Below, in pieces: positions 1 through 14,249 of a stretch of 64,000 nucleotides of DNA. The DNA comes from Rallus limicola. Its lineage: Eukaryota; Chordata; Aves; Gruiformes; Rallidae. The stretch covers positions 9,041,001-9,105,000 of the forward strand of contig JAKCOZ010000020.1 in assembly GCA_022605955.1 (NCBI GenBank), given 5' to 3'. Positions within the stretch are counted from its first letter, which is position 1; each line of letters begins with the position of its first letter. The notes below the pieces were generated by a model. That model was not told where the DNA came from, searched no databases, and was given only the letters and a program-made list of their open reading frames with translations. The position numbers were made by a program, and so were the translations under genes.

Positions 1-2860
1 GGTATGTACTGCTTTAGGTGTTGCTTAGCAATGGGTATTTGTTTGCAAGCAAGTGCAGAGCACTTCGCCGGAGGCCTGACCCATATTACACGTTTTCTGT
101 AGGCCAACAAGGGTGGGAGGTTTGTGGGTGCTCTTCAATTCTGTGATACCCTCGCAGCAACTTCATCATGACAAAATGTTTGCACGTTTGCTGTAACTTG
201 AACTGCAGGTGGTCAATTAAGTTCTGGGAGTCATAGTGATTTAGTGTCTTAGCTGAGCTGGATAATTATTTGCAAGACAGGATGCATATTATCCCTCCCA
301 TCACACACAAAAGGATTGAGTTGTTTTAGTGTGCAGCCCAAAGGGAGGCCGGGCCCAGCCATTGCTTGGACACAGAGGCAAAGCTGGGATCATGGCATGA
401 GCAAATGTACCCCGCACGAAGGGGAACGGGCTGCGACCTGTCCTGAAAACTGTGTTCAGCATAGAGCTGTGTGTTCAGCTGTGTTGAGTGTCCCATAGTA
501 CAGAGCTGGTGATAAAAGCACAGACCATCTTGACATTACCTTAGGGCCTCACTGCCTTGTTCCTTCTGGAGACTATAGGGCTTGGACAGTCTGAAAACAG
601 CGATGTGATTCTGCGGAGGATGCAGCATCTCAGACAGCTGGGGCCTGGAGGACTCATCAGAAGTACCTAGGTTTTCTTTGCTCTGGCACTCACTGCACGG
701 TGCTGTCCTCTGGTTAAGGTCCCAAGTTTTGCACTCCAATATTATCCAACATTTGGGGGGAAGTTATTGAAATGTAGGAGAACCATTATTGCAGGTCTCC
801 TGAATCACACAGAATCACAGAATGGCCTGGGTTGGAAGGGACACCAAGGATCATAGAGCTCCAACCCCAAGTTGACCCTGAAGTTTAATGCCAGCAAGTT
901 ATTCCTCAGTGTTTTCAAGTGAATTGTAGATGTTAAGATGATTTGTCTGCTGGTGGAAGAAGTAACATTCAGGAGGTAGCCAGCCATTTTTTCATTTTCA
1001 TTCATAGCAAAGAAAGGGTTCTGTTTCAGTGAAAGAAGACCTGTGGACTTTCTTCTGCCTCTATGTTCTCTGTTTGAGACCTGGATGTGTCAGCTGCTAC
1101 TGTAGGAAAGATGCTAATATGAAAGCTGTTTGCCTTGGTCTCTGGTTCTTGGTTATGCTGTCAGCCTGTCAGTCCCACTGCTTTTGCATTGTCTTTGTTT
1201 AAAATGTAGAGCCTGAAAGTTCACTGCAGTTCAGCTCTGTGAAGCAATAAAAAACAGTGCTTGGCAAAAGTGGTCTAGCTATTAAAATGACTACAGATCC
1301 AATGCTAATGAAAGTTGCAAACATATGGTACCACTGCAGAGGATTTTTTTTACTCAGGTTCCCAAAGTCAAGTCCAGTACCTGGATTAATAAATTAATAG
1401 CTTAATAAATGTGAAGTTTTTACCTAATGAAGGAAACCCCACAGAAGCACTCTGTGCTTTGTAAACCCAGCACCTTTTCTCCGTAAGCAACACTACAGAT
1501 GACTTTCCCATCTCCCATTCCCCTAACAGTTCCCAGCTCCTTCCTGTCTTGTTTCAAGAGTCCAACTCTCTTCTTCATGAGAATTTCAGCACTGAATTAG
1601 GACTTTTATAATACTTTGGTGAGGCAAATGTGAAATTTGTCCCTGTCTATTTTGGCTGTTTGGGGACACAGCAGCATTTTACAAAACCATGTTTTTGGTT
1701 TGGAGGCTTTTAACGTACGCGTGTTTTGCTGGTTCAGATATCCACGACTCCATTCTCTAGTGCAGGCACAGCTTAAACACATAGCAGAAGCCAGTCTGCT
1801 CTGAGCTGGTGAACCTGCTGCTCCAGCTCCAGGATACAGCAGTCAGGTTGCCAAATAAAAAGTACTTTTAGTTTTGGAGCTATTCTGAGCCTGTTGAGGG
1901 TGGTGTAAAGGTCCCGGTTAGTTTGGTTTGTTTTGAAGAAACAAAGAAAGAGATCGCCTTTGGAATACAGTTAGTCCATCAAACCCTCTGGCCTACAGAA
2001 AAAGTCAAGAGTGGTGTGGAGTAGCTCAGCCTGCCTCAATTTGCAGGCAGACAGTGTTCCCTTCAGGAAAGTATTTCAGCTCCCATCCACTGCTGCTGGC
2101 ATCAGCCAGAGTTAAACTTCAGACTGTGCAGAGTAAGATGTGAGAATACAGCAGACCCCAGTTGTTCTGACACTTCTAGAACATACATGAGTTCTTTGCT
2201 AGGCTTTTATCTAATTACATTGTGAGTCTTGGGCATGAACCACATTAGTGTGTAGTGGCCTGGATTTAAGATATCTTTTGAGAAAAGGCTGTTGTCTGTG
2301 CACCTTTACAGTAGGTTATAAGAAAGGAAATTCTTTTTAAAGAGTCCATCCAGAATATGGTCTTTAATTACAGGCATTGTAGAGTGCTTCCTGACTTGAT
2401 TCAGTTTGTGTCTTCTGTCATAAAAAGTCTTACCATTCACCTCTCATGCCTTTCAGAGATGAGCAGCATAAATCTGTTTAACTGGATATTTAACTGGGAA
2501 GCTGGGTTTTTTTCTGAGTGTTTTATTTCTGATTATAAGACACGGTCTGGCTTAAGGTCAACAGGGGTGCATCCTACAAATGCACATGCAATTAGTTTGC
2601 TTCAACAAAGCATTTAAGCAAGTAATAAAATGAACAAATATTACTGGGGTCTGATCCACTAACCTAATGGCCAAGTGAATTCTCCCATTTCAGTGGCTTT
2701 TCATCAAGTATATTGGCTTCAACCAGGTTGCTCCCATGCTTGGATATATTGCAACGCTGGGACTTGGGGTAACAGGGATAATTGTTTAGTCTGAACAAAG
2801 CCATTCTATTGTCACACTTTTGTCACTAACAGTGCTTATTTTGATATTCTTTTGATGCAG
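1..2860 (+). other. Presumed last intron of the ZDHHC8-like gene
   Basis: The stretch ends in a good acceptor (TTTTGATGCAG) directly before a coding exon, so it is read as intron. The first bases (g|gtatgt) would fit a splice donor, which hints that the window may begin at the end of the preceding exon, but this cannot be tested here. Apart from one CR1 remnant I see no coding exon in it. Confidence 0.5.
803..920 (-). repeat. CR1 LINE 3'-end remnant
   Basis: Read on the minus strand, this has the usual avian CR1 tail: a block resembling 'ggttggaactc…tgatccttgg', then 'cccttccaaccc', then two ATTCTGTG-type units. It is a short diverged 3' fragment with no coding capacity. The inner boundary is approximate. 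Confidence 0.75.
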
Positions 2861-3032
2861 GGATGACATGCAGTTGAAGACACCTCACAGTAAAATAAAT
2901 GGACAGCCAAAAGGAATATCCAGGTTGGGTTCAACAACAAGTTCCCAGGGGACACCAGTCAGCCCTGCTAGACACTCAAACGTTAAGAAGGTGTCTGGAG
3001 TTGGTGGAACAACCTATGAAATTTCAGTGTAA
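2861..3032 (+). CDS. ZDHHC8: Palmitoyltransferase ZDHHC8, last coding exon (partial gene)
   Basis: The exon follows an acceptor at 2859–2860, starts with the third base of a split codon and encodes 56 residues before TAA (3030–3032). The peptide is Ser/Thr/Pro-rich and basic ([17 protein letters not shown]) and ends GGTTYEISV. From memory, the paralogues ZDHHC5 and ZDHHC8 both end in a PDZ-binding EISV tail that recruits partners such as GRIP1 or PSD-95. I choose ZDHHC8 because its human locus (22q11) belongs to the block that shares an avian chromosome with 12q24 genes; ZDHHC5 remains possible. The enzyme family is made of multi-pass membrane DHHC S-acyltransferases. The catalytic DHHC domain and membrane spans lie outside the window, so only the cytosolic regulatory tail is seen. 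That the exon is coding is clear; the gene name is inference. Confidence 0.72.
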
Positions 3033-3880
3033 AATAAAATTAATTAAAAATAAAGAGCCATTCACTCAGCCAGCCATGAAGCTAGGAGCACTGTGAAGAC
3101 TCAAATAACAACAAAGAAGGAGCAGCAGCAGCAGCCGGCCACTCTCCTTTTCTTGTTTTGGGTTTGTTCTGTTTTCATCCTTCTCTTTTGGCCAAAAACC
3201 AGCTGCAGCCTTATTCTTGAGGGAAAAGAATTGTACAGTCCATCAAGACTCTTTCTGAACCGACAGGCGGGAACTGGCTACGACCTAACACCACAACCAC
3301 AGAGCGGATTTCTGTCATGCAAGAGAGTGCTAAAGCCATTGTGCGTGCATCTGTCCAGCGAACCTGTCCTGTACCCGTTGTGCTGTGAAAAAGTACAGTC
3401 AGTCCAGGATCATTCGTTTTTTCCCATATCCCTTCCCAGCTCTTCTGGCCAGCAGCGTGTCCGGCAGGAGTCCGAGGCCCAACTGCTGTGGTCCTACCGA
3501 TATGAGAAGCGGGCTCCCTGTGCTGGGCAGTCTGTGTGCGCCAGTACTGCTCTGTGTGTCACCCAGGCATTGCAGGTTGGGTTCTTCCTCCTGGGAACAA
3601 GCAAGGCAAGGAAGGGCACTTGGGCCAAAAACACCGTGTCATCTTTCAAAGCCTCCCTGCTGCCCAGTCCCAGATGGGAACAGGAGAAAAGATAACAACA
3701 GCTTCTCACCCTCTGCCATTCGCCTCCCCGTGTGTGACATTGTGTGTGTGTGAGTGTGTGCGTGTTCGCCTCTCGTGGAAAAGGACCGCAGCACCAGTAA
3801 GGATCTTCCACTCTGACCTCTTGCTCCCTCTGGTTTTTAAAGGCTTCTCTGACTCCGAAATGAAACCAAGCAGATAAGAA
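3033..3880 (+). other. ZDHHC8: 3' UTR of the ZDHHC8-like gene (end uncertain)
   Basis: Two AATAAA hexamers (3033–3038 and 3049–3054) sit directly behind the stop codon, which is too close for normal use. The following roughly 800 bases are less AT-rich than the flanks and hold chance reading frames, as expected of a long 3' UTR. A TG-rich tract lies at about 3742–3765. The next canonical AATAAA is at 8501–8506; ATTAAA variants occur earlier (about 5190 and 5469). The real end therefore cannot be fixed. Confidence 0.4.
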
Positions 3881-5369
3881 AAGAAATGTTTGGATGGGAA
3901 CGTATTTTAAACAGCCGTCGTCAGCTGCTTTCCCTGCACCCTCCTTATTACCTGTTGGATTTAGGCAATAACAATGGGTTTACTGCCTGGCCCTGGTGCC
4001 GTCTGTAATCCTGCAGCAAGGTTATCATGATCTGTTGAATTTACAGTGTTGTGTAACTGAGCCAAGCATACATCTAAAGGATATAAATTTTCTGTCTGCC
4101 TAATTACTAGCACATTCCCTCTGGTCTTCAGTACTGTTAGACAAAGGATTTTCCATTTGGGTTTTTTCCCCCTGGGGAACAACTTTTTAAAATAATATCA
4201 ATCAAATCTATGTAACATTCTGAGGTTTCTTTTTCCTCTCTCCAGAAAACTATATTTACTTTGTTGGATTTAAAGACAACTTTACTATAAAAACCAAGAA
4301 AGAGGTGCATTGCTTTTGTCACAAATATGAGGACTCTGGCAAAGCTAATTTTGGGACAAATGGATTTTTTTTTTTCTTTTCTCCATTCCTTATCTCCTTT
4401 TCCTTCCCATTCGATTACCACCTCAGAAGTCAAAAATACTGAGATCTGGACCAATGCTAACTAGTCAGATCATGCGTGCAATTAAGAATATCCTGAGCAA
4501 CTGTTGCCAAAGTCACTATTATTTATCACTGAGCCAGTCAGCATATGAAACCTCAACTTCCCACCTGGTTCTCCTGATTAATAGTTTTGACTAGAGAGCT
4601 AAATTTGTCATTTTTCAGGATATTTGTTTCAAGAGGTTGAATTCTCTTCAGTCCTTGACTACAATATAAGAGCTCTCCAGATATTTGGTAGCAATTCAGA
4701 ATGTGTTGATAACATCTTACTTATTTTCATGTATATTGAGATTAATTATTTCAGAAGGCAAATATTGACCTCATTTATGCCTGGTTAAAATTTGTCTTCT
4801 GATTTGATAAATCTTGACATCTGCTGCAATACGTGGCTATTATGTCCCTTGTATATCACATAATTTTTTAAAGAGGAAGGCTGAAGAGAACATAAGAAAG
4901 TTAAACATCTCTCTGCGTAATGCTCTATGTTGCCTGAAGGGAGAAACCTGGAAAGCAATGCAACTGCAACAGGCCAAAGTTAGGAGAGAATGAAGCAGAA
5001 ATCGGTGTGTGTTTTTTTGCCTTGATGATATTTTAAATGCCTACTGTAGGGACGTTGCAGACCAGGGAAACAACAGTCTTTCTATGCAGATTTGCTCACT
5101 GGCATGTAGAATGTTGCCTTCAGTTGGAGGCACTATGGTACCAGAAAGACGCTGACAAACTGGATCAGGTACAGATGGAGCAATATATATATTAAAAGAC
5201 TGGACAAGCTGGCTGATGAGAAGGTTTAAAGGGCTAAAATCATGTCACTGGCTAAGCAATGAGGTGAAAATTGAGTGTCATAATTTTACAAATACATTAG
5301 TTAAAAGATGTAAAACCAAAGGTAAATTAAAGGGTTGTCACTGGTAACCAATGGTCTGTGTTTAGAAAG

Positions 5370-5560
5370 GGGCAGAAAAGATGGGGAGGAAAAGGCAGTG
5401 GAATAGTCTTCCAAGGCAGAGTACTGGAGACTAACTATTTAGGGCAGTCAAATTGTACTTGGACAAATCATTAAAATATTCTGTAAGAGGTGAGCCTGCA
5501 GGGGCAAGGGGCTAGACCAGATGGCCTTATAGATTTCTTCCATCTTTAACTGTAATTAAT
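5370..5560 (+). repeat. Old CR1 LINE 3' fragment
   Basis: It follows the order of a CR1 tail: a 'ggaatagtct.ccaaggcag' block, then 'ggacaaatcatt', then 'ctgcaggggcaaggggctagaccagatggcc', ending near 'tttcttccat'. It is strongly diverged, lacks the octamer end, and the coordinates are approximate. Confidence 0.6.
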
Positions 5561-8500
5561 CTGCAACTCTACCCTGATGTTAACTCCTCAGGAAGATGCA
5601 GCACTTCCTCAAGGACTGGAATTCACTCTGGTGCATAGAGTATCACAAGACTTACTTGTTTTTAAAGTATCATGTATGCCATATGTAAGCCCTGAAAGAG
5701 AGAGATGTGTGACAGACTGGATTTGGGCTATGGAGCTAGACAAGGGCACATTTTTATCATGTATCTTTGAATATGTACATGAAATTCATGCAAGCAAGGC
5801 TGAAAATTTGCACCAATTTAGTATTTGAGATTGCATCCCAGCGATGCTCCACTTTGATCGTTCTTTCTCCTGCATTTATAAATGAAAAAGCTACTGAGAA
5901 ACTTGAAGGGCCAAAGAGCCTTTGAAGGTAACTACATTAGTTCATGAGAGAATTTCTCAGTAAGACTAAACACAGTATTGTGTGTGTGTAAAGCACTAAT
6001 ATCCAGGGTTATTTTGACATAGTTCACAAGGGGTAAGGAAGGAAAGAATGAATGCACTCTGTTGTTACAGGTTCATATGTAAGGATTATATATTTTGTGA
6101 GTAGTTTTGCCCACAGTTGAGAGACATTGGACTTATTAATAGGTTTACAATGGTACCAAAGTCTTCTTTTTATTTTTTGTCTTTTTTTAATTTTTTCTTT
6201 TTCCTTTTGAGGTTTGCATATAATTCAGTGCACATAGCCTGGAGTAAATTATTCAAATCTTCTTAAAGAATAATCTAAGCAGAACTGTTAACAGGAGATT
6301 GTATGCAGCAAATCCAGCTTCATTTCCATCTAAGGCACTGAACCTGCACCTCTTTTCTCATAAATGTAAGTGTCTGCTTCCATAGCTCCTGTTGTGGGAC
6401 TGGGGACCTCTTTATTAAGTCCAATTTTGGAGCAGAATCCAGCCCGTGTTAAGTATAGTTTTTCAAGTGATTTACAGATTAGCAGTAAGGTTCTTCTGCC
6501 CAGGTAGTCTGTTTTTACAGACACTGCAGGCCAGATCTTCAGCTGGTATAAACTGATGTGGTTCCACCAAAGCTCACTGAAGCAATGGCAATTTACAGTA
6601 GGTGGGGATCGGCCATGAAAATCCAGCATAAGTTAAATACATCTTGTAAAGTAGCTTCTTTATTTTTGTCAAGTTTATTTCATGTTTCAGAAGTCTTAAA
6701 TCTTTTCAACATGTTTTTATTTTTAGCTGTGGATTGTATTACTTATTTAAAAAACAGCAATAGTTTTTGTTTAGTTTATGCATCAGTTTTCATTGCATAC
6801 TGCATTTTATTAGCCGTTTGTTCCCAGTTCATACACTCCCATTTACCCTCCAGGTTTTCATTGTAGTACAATCTGCCTTGAAAAGTTGGATCTCTGTATC
6901 TTTAATTGTATAATATATTGAGTATTATGAAATTAAATGTATCTTACTACATGGGTGGGAGAGAGAGGAAATATTTTTACTTGAAGCCTTAATATTTTCT
7001 TTTTTTACTGCTTTGTTTGTTGACCTCATAGGAAAGTCTGAATAGCAAAGACTTTGAAACTCTGGGCCAAATACTGCACTGATATACAACCAGCATTTGG
7101 CCCCTCATGTCAAAACTGGATGCAGACATAACCTGAAGTGAACAAGGGGAAAAGCCTCAGGGTGGCATATTTTCCTGAAGATCATTACTAGAGTCTCAAA
7201 ATGTGTCTGTAAGCAAAGAAGTCTTCAAGTCTTGAATTTTTAAGGAAGGTAATAGCAAGGAACTGCCCTAATATCTTACATTTGCATTTCCTTTTCAAAT
7301 TAAAACAAATCAAATGTAATTACTTAGTTTGATTAAAGTCAGCTCTAAGGGTTGCACAGAGCTATGTGTTAGTAGCCATGTGCAGCAAATGAACTGTGTT
7401 GTGTTGCTGTTCTAAAATTGCTAACCAAGCATAATGTTACGTCAACTCGGCCTAAGATAATCACCTCATGGGCATTATAATGGACGTTCCTCAGATGATG
7501 CCTATTCTCCTACAAGCCTAATGTGGAAATTGCAATGTGGTTTTCTTTGGACTATATCTGTGGTCCAGACTAGAGATATATAGATATATATATATATTCA
7601 ATATTTTTTTGTGTGTGTGGGAAAGATGGGGTCAAGGTTGCTGTCTCTTGACAGTCTGGAAAGTTAATGTCAAACCGTTTTTATGGTCTGTATTTCACCT
7701 GTTCTGCCACCTTGAATTGTTGGAATGTATCCGTGCAGGCTTTGTGGAGCTCTGTCTGTAACCTTTTTTGTGGCTCTCGTAATACATATATATTTTTTAA
7801 ACCTTTGAGTCACTTCAGTATTTTCAAGTGTCTGGTTTTCCCTGATGAGTTATGCCCCAGATGCATTCATTTGCCAAGCTGGTTCATGGTGTGCTGCCCT
7901 TTTTCACTTCCAGTTGTGCAAGACGTGTACTGGAACACTAGAGCTGGACAGGCCAGTTCCAGCGGGACTTGGGGGGGACAAAGCATTAAAAGAAACGATT
8001 GCAGATTAATATCTCATTTTCACAGTGCTTATGGAAGACTAGAAAATATGCTGGGTCTTTAACAGAGTATCTCCTCTTTGTGACCAGTGGATCGTGCTTG
8101 TGAGGCCACAGTAAGTGGTCCATGAAACAGTGCAAAATGAAGTTTTCTGTATTGTGTTTTATTAAAGTTGGGGGGTTAACAAGGGATCCTGTGATCCAGT
8201 GCAATTTTGAACCATTGATACAGAGTTACAGTGGAAAAAATATCACACTGGTATTTTTTGCAATATTCTGTACAAGATACCTGGATTTATACATTCCAGA
8301 GATATACAACTTTGAATCTTATCTTCATCCATCTATCTGTTTCTAGGCTTTGGAAATGGGTCCATTAAATGTGTAAAGCTGGCTTCTAACACGCACAATT
8401 GCTGAGCCCTCCTAACAGCTGCTGCTGCAGGATTTCTGATGCCATGATTTGCATATATAGGCTAATTACATTAAGCAAGGATCCAGTCAGGCTTGTTCAT

Positions 8501-9074
8501 AATAAATGCCAGTCACATTTGTGTGCTGTTGTGTCTTCACGTGGCAGAGATTACATAGAAAATAGCCCAAAACATTATCACCAGGCCCCACTGATCCTGG
8601 CTACATCAACCAGAATGATGTAAGCTCATGATCTGTTTTAGTACCTCTTATTTAAAGACATCTTGGCTTACAGTGATCTTGGCTTTCCTCTCTCTAAGTA
8701 ATGGATAAAACATCCAAGTTTGTATTAATTTCTCCATTATTGTTATTTTTTTATTCTGCAGGACAAGTTTCAATTCACGTTTTGGAACATAATAAGGAGA
8801 GACAAAGGAAACTATTTATGCAGGTGAATATATCTTTTAAGAGAGGAGCAGTTATATAATAAATGGATTAGAATTACTGTCAAAATAGGTTTTGTTCATC
8901 TTGTCACAATAACTTGAATTTTAAAGTAAGGCTTATTTCACAGCTGATATTTCTGTAACCCTGAAACGTTTTTAAATGTTTTGGTTAGACATTTCAAATT
9001 ATGTGAGGAAATATGATCTACTTTAACAGATTAAAAACAGTCCTAGATAAGTGATGGTACATTGCACAGTGCCT

Positions 9075-9140
9075 TATATATATGTGCACATATATATATG
9101 TATATATGTAATGCCTATATGTATATAATGTATACATAAC
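9075..9140. repeat. AT/GTAT-rich microsatellite
   Basis: An imperfect run of TA, TATG and TGTA units. It is likely length-variable and has no coding content. Confidence 0.8.
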
Positions 9141-12100
9141 TGTGTACATGTATTCAAGTAAAACTAGTTACAGGAGTCCCTAACTGATGTATTTTAAATA
9201 GAACCCCAAGGTACTTACTAAAACATAAGCAAATAAAATAGACTGGAAAGAGAATTTCTGCCAGTGGTTATGTTCCAGACCAGCGAAGACTGGTAGGCAG
9301 ACCTACCATGTTAAGGGATATTCAGAGAGAAGGGAAAGCAGTGATGGAAGTTTGAAGAAAGTGAAGAAAATATAAGAGCATGAGGGATGCCTGAGAGCAC
9401 CCCAGTGCTCAGACTTTTAAAGGAGAGGTGTAAAAGGAGGCGAACAAATGGTTTCAAGAAAATGAGCTCTTGGATGTGACAAGAAGAGACAAGAAGAATG
9501 CTTCAGTTCTACTGGCATTGATGGTATTTTACCAGTTGTTTCAAATGGGCAAATAAATTCCTTTCCCCCCCAGAGTGTGGGGGGAGTTTGGGTTTTGTTT
9601 TTCTCTGCCAACAGGGATGCAACACTAATGACTCTAGCTAGACACACAACAGGGACTTCTGCAAAGCTTCAGACAGCAGACCTTATCTAGAGAGAGAAAA
9701 GTGGCTTCTCTGGGAAAGACTCATCTCACTGTAAGGAAGATTCTTCATTTTTCCTTTTCCTTACAAGTTATTTCAAGCTGTGTTGCCTTCCTATTCTCCT
9801 TTTACATCCCTTGTGTGGATTTGTCTGGTAGTAATTTTGACATTTGTTAGCAAGGAATATGGTAGTAGATCCAGAATGTCTCTGGCCTGAAATGGCCAGC
9901 ATGTGAGGCTGTGTGAGGCAGTGCTGAGGTTTACCACTATTTCTAGACTGTGTTAAGATATTCTGCCCACCCACTCCTCATTAATCAAAGTCATTTCTGC
10001 ATTGTGGGCCTGGGCCAGTTTGCTCAGACCATGTGGCAGAAGCGCACAACATCATAACTTACAGATTGACAGCTCATGAGCTTTTCTATGAGTTTAGCTG
10101 CCTTTTAGAGTAATAGAGCTACTACAGGTAAGCCTTGTATTTTATTTCTGAAGTAAAATAATTTTACAAATGTAAATAATTTAAAAAACCTTCCATTCAG
10201 CAGACTGTGTAAATTATCTGCTGTGTAAAAACCATGAGGGCCACATACTACCTCCTAAAGAGTAGTTCATATCTTTACACTCCTAGCTTCCACACCAGGC
10301 TTCTACTGTCCACCTAATTCTTCAGTACAGGATTTTCAGCGGTATATTTGAGCATTGTTGGTATGTGGGAAACCCTCACGCTGAAGTTGGTGGTAACTAT
10401 AAGAAATGATGAGGAGGCCATGTCTGATGAGCTGGAGAAAAGGCAATGACTGAAACTCTTTCAGGGAAAAAGTAGTCTTTCATACATGTGAAGAGCTGTC
10501 ATTTAATTAGCACTGTTGTTTTGGAACCAAATCATGCCTGTGAGTTTGGATTCAGTAAATCATGTCATTACACAGTTAGCAATCAGGACTCAGTGTAGGG
10601 CTTTCAGCACCAAGATCACAAGCCTTTGGTACTTGAAATGAACACTTGAAATGAGAAACCCTGTTTTCAGAGTGGCACAGTAACACATTAAGCTCATGAT
10701 GGCCACGCCTAGCTCATACTGAAATCTTGGCTCCCTGGAAATCAGTGGTAGTTTTTCCTTTGATATTAATGGAGCCTTATTATACTTGAAATGCCTTGGG
10801 AATGGCACCCCCGGGAATTGGCTCACTGCTATAGTTCATTGACATTAGGAACTCTTCCAGCCTCTAACTGGGAGCAAATTAAACACTTGCCATCTTTTTC
10901 CAACAACAGAACAAAGGGATAACTGAAATTTCATGAGCATCCTATTTTAATGGAGTTTCTGTCCCTACCACAGATAGGTTGTTTTGACGTTACATTGGCA
11001 TTTTTGAGTGGCAGGCAGCGAGGGGAAATTTGGGTTTACCAGTGAAGCAGTAACATGGTGCTCTTCTGCCTTCTGGCTTGTCCTTTCATGAGGTGTGCAG
11101 GTCAGCGGCTCCTGGGGTGTGCTTTCTTCCAGCATTCACTGCTTGGGTGGATATGAGCTGGATGGTTCCAGTGTGTGACAGTTTCAAAATGCACCTCCCT
11201 GCCATAGAGCAGTCACACTGAAAGCCTCTTGCAGTTAGGTAGGTGCAGAGCACACGGGGATCTCTGGATCAAAGATGCCTGTGGAAGCTCATAAAATGGC
11301 ATTATAATTTGGTTCTAGTCCTGGGCACAGGTGGCTTAGTGGAATACAGCTTGACTGTCAGCTTTTTCTCTTGTACAGTCATTTGAACAGATGGTGAAAG
11401 GGTTTTTGTTGGGTTTTTTGTAAGTATGAACCAGTGCTATTTTTTTCTTAGGAAAGACTCACCTTGCAGAAACTGCAGTGTCTGAGTAAATTCAGTGAGT
11501 AACACCATGATCCTATTTTTGCAGCCTGAATATTATGAATCCATCTGGTCTTGAGATCAGCCCTTATTGTCTCATTGACAGGTACCTAAAATAACAGACT
11601 TTAAACCGAAGAAGCAAGCAGCTATAAGTAGGTGGCACATAGTTACGACTACTTTTCCAGACCCGCTCTGACTTAATGCGATCAAACCGCTCTGCTGTGG
11701 GCCACAGTCCTCTACATCGAAATACATGGGCTTTGTGCTGCTCTCTGGCAGTTTCACAGTGTTAAGCTGTGATCTGCACTAAGAGTTGTACCAGTCAGAT
11801 GTTGAGCTGGAAACATGGTCAGTACTTAAGGCACAGGAATGGGCTTCAGGCATTCTGGCACTGGTTCCTGGCTCCCTGACAAATGCACAGCAGAGGTACT
11901 GCTGACGTGTACGTCTTTCCATGCATCTTCGCTCCATGTCAGATGGGGATGTGACTTCCTGACCTTGGGAATGTGTTTGTGTGAAGCTCAAACCCAATCA
12001 TTCTGCAATCAGCTGTGTAGCTAGAGCAAAGCAGATGCATCTCAGGCATCCAGGAGCAATGGGTCTGAATTGGGGCAGATTTGACCTCAAATGAAAGCAT

Positions 12101-14233
12101 CACTCAAGGCTGTGTTCTCTGGGAGGAAGTTTTTGGGTGTTGATGTGATGGGTGTTGCTGACAGTAGTCTTGGTCCTTTCACACTGACTTTGGAAAACTG
12201 TTATAGTAAAAATATGAGAGACATTTCTGCCTTGATCCTTCCCTTGACCTCCTGCATATTTCCTCATAATCCGAACCCTCTGCGTAATACCCACACAGCA
12301 CAATCCTCATTCCAAGACACCATATGCTTCATTGCCTTAAGCAATTCCGTTCTTCCCCTGCCTACTTCTTGGAATAGTTGTACATGCATACAATAATAAC
12401 TAAAATTACTGAGCAGAAATACAGTAAAAGAGATAGCTGTAGGCTGGGGAGTGACTTCAAAAGGAGGGGACACTGCAATATGCTGTTGCAGCATGGGGAG
12501 AGCTGAGCTTGGCAGCCATTGCCATGTTGTGGGCTGCTGAGGAAACACAGCCTTTTCCATCTTTTCTTGAGAGCAAGGTATAAGCTGCTGTGTTGCCATG
12601 AGAAAACTGTTATTAATTCCTGGGTTTTTTGTGTCTCTTTTAACGTTGCACAGAAATACATGTCTGTTTATCTACAATACTGTATTCACAGCACATGAAG
12701 ATTACCAAAGAAGGAATAATGGTGTCTCTCAGTGCACAAAATAATTCCTTTGCTAGTGTGGTCCTTCACTGAGTACTTCTTTTCTAATTAAGGGTCAAGA
12801 AAGAGTTAGAAATTATTAATCCCTGGGATTCTTGACACAGGAAAACACATCCTGCTATAAGGCATAGGAAGATTAGCTGTGTGCATGTGTAAACAGAAGT
12901 TGCCTGAGTTTATTTAACTATAAAGGCAAAATAAATACATTTATTTCCACTTACATTGAAGCACAGAGTAGCTACGTTTTTCAAAACGTGTAAAACTTTC
13001 ATAAGAAAATATACCATGGTAATTGACTGTATTTCTTCCTCATTTTTTACAGAATATACAATATTCTTTATGATTATTTTTTCTTGATTTTTTTTTATTT
13101 GCATTATATCTGTTCAAATTCTGGAGATACTTATTCAAATTCTCCTCATAGGTACCTAAAGCCCTGGATGCTGCAGAATTAGGTTTCAGCACTGTGTCAA
13201 AAATGATGGAGAGAGTACTTTTTGGGTACAAGAGACTTGGGCTGTAGTAGTTTTGGTTTATTTAGGTACGTACAACAGAGGGTGGTCACCAGAAGGAACC
13301 TAAGCATCCTACTGTTGGGTGGAGTTAGTACACCACCCATGCACCCAGAAATGCTTTGCTTGCCTGAAGCAGAGACCTGTGAAGTGTTTTTCTAGGTGCT
13401 GTGTCTGTGCTGCCTCCTAGCTCAAACGCTGGGCAGCTTAAGCGTTGAGCTCTTATGTGGTCTGTCCCCTTGGCGATCAGGCTGTGTTACCTGCCGATGG
13501 GGGTGAGGCACATACCTAGCATTTGTTTGCAGTTGTGTCACTGACTTTGGGACCTTGGGAAAGCCATCTTCCACTCAGAAACTGTCATTCCAGTTTGACA
13601 CACAAGTTGAGATCCTCTGGATTTAAATTGCTAAGGGACTTGCAGTGTTGGGTCATGTGGACACTCCCTGGAGCCAGATCTGAGATGTGTTGGCAGTGGA
13701 GTTTTGGTTGGGGGAGGCAATGTGTTGACCGTACTGATGCTATGCACTTCAAGGGGCAGACTTACAGTCCCTACCTCAGGTCAAAAGGAATACAGAGGTA
13801 ATAGAAAAGGGAAACGTATTATCTTCAGCTGACATGAAAGGGAATAAGTGGTGTCAAAAGAGAGCAAAGGGCAGATGGGGTTATTGCTGGCAAGAAAAAC
13901 TTCCTCCAGTTTCTATCAGCGTGAAGGATTGGCTGGGTCAGACAGCATGCTGTTAAGTACATAAAAGATCTCTTCTTCTTGCTCCAGATGGATTCCCATC
14001 ATGATTTCTCAGAAAGAGAGAAGATTATAATGTAGGCAGGGCCTTGACAAGGGCAGGAGTGTAAGTCAGAGTAATAGCAAAGATCTTCAGCACTGACAGG
14101 TTTGACTGGGGCCTGAAAGCAGGCTATCAAGGGGAAGTTCAAATAGAGCTCTGTCCTCACAGGATGGCCACCAGTTTTTGGCAATTCCACATTGCTCTAG
14201 ACTTGGCTTGGAGGGACACTTTTAGTATAAAAT

Positions 14234-14249
14234 GGGGGGGTGGGGGGGG
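14234..14249. repeat. G-run
   Basis: Seven G, one T and eight G in a row. This is a short homopolymer tract that could take part in quadruplex-like structure. Confidence 0.85.

Noticed and set aside
3033..3054. Poly(A) signals directly after the ZDHHC8-like stop codon
   Set aside because: The AATAAA copies are 1 and 17 bases from the stop, with no GT-rich element at the right distance; probably just AT-rich sequence.
3093..3877. Overlapping open frames of 105–200 codons on both strands
   Set aside because: They lie behind the stop of the ZDHHC8-like exon, overlap one another in several frames, and show no domain or splice sites. They are read as 3' UTR.
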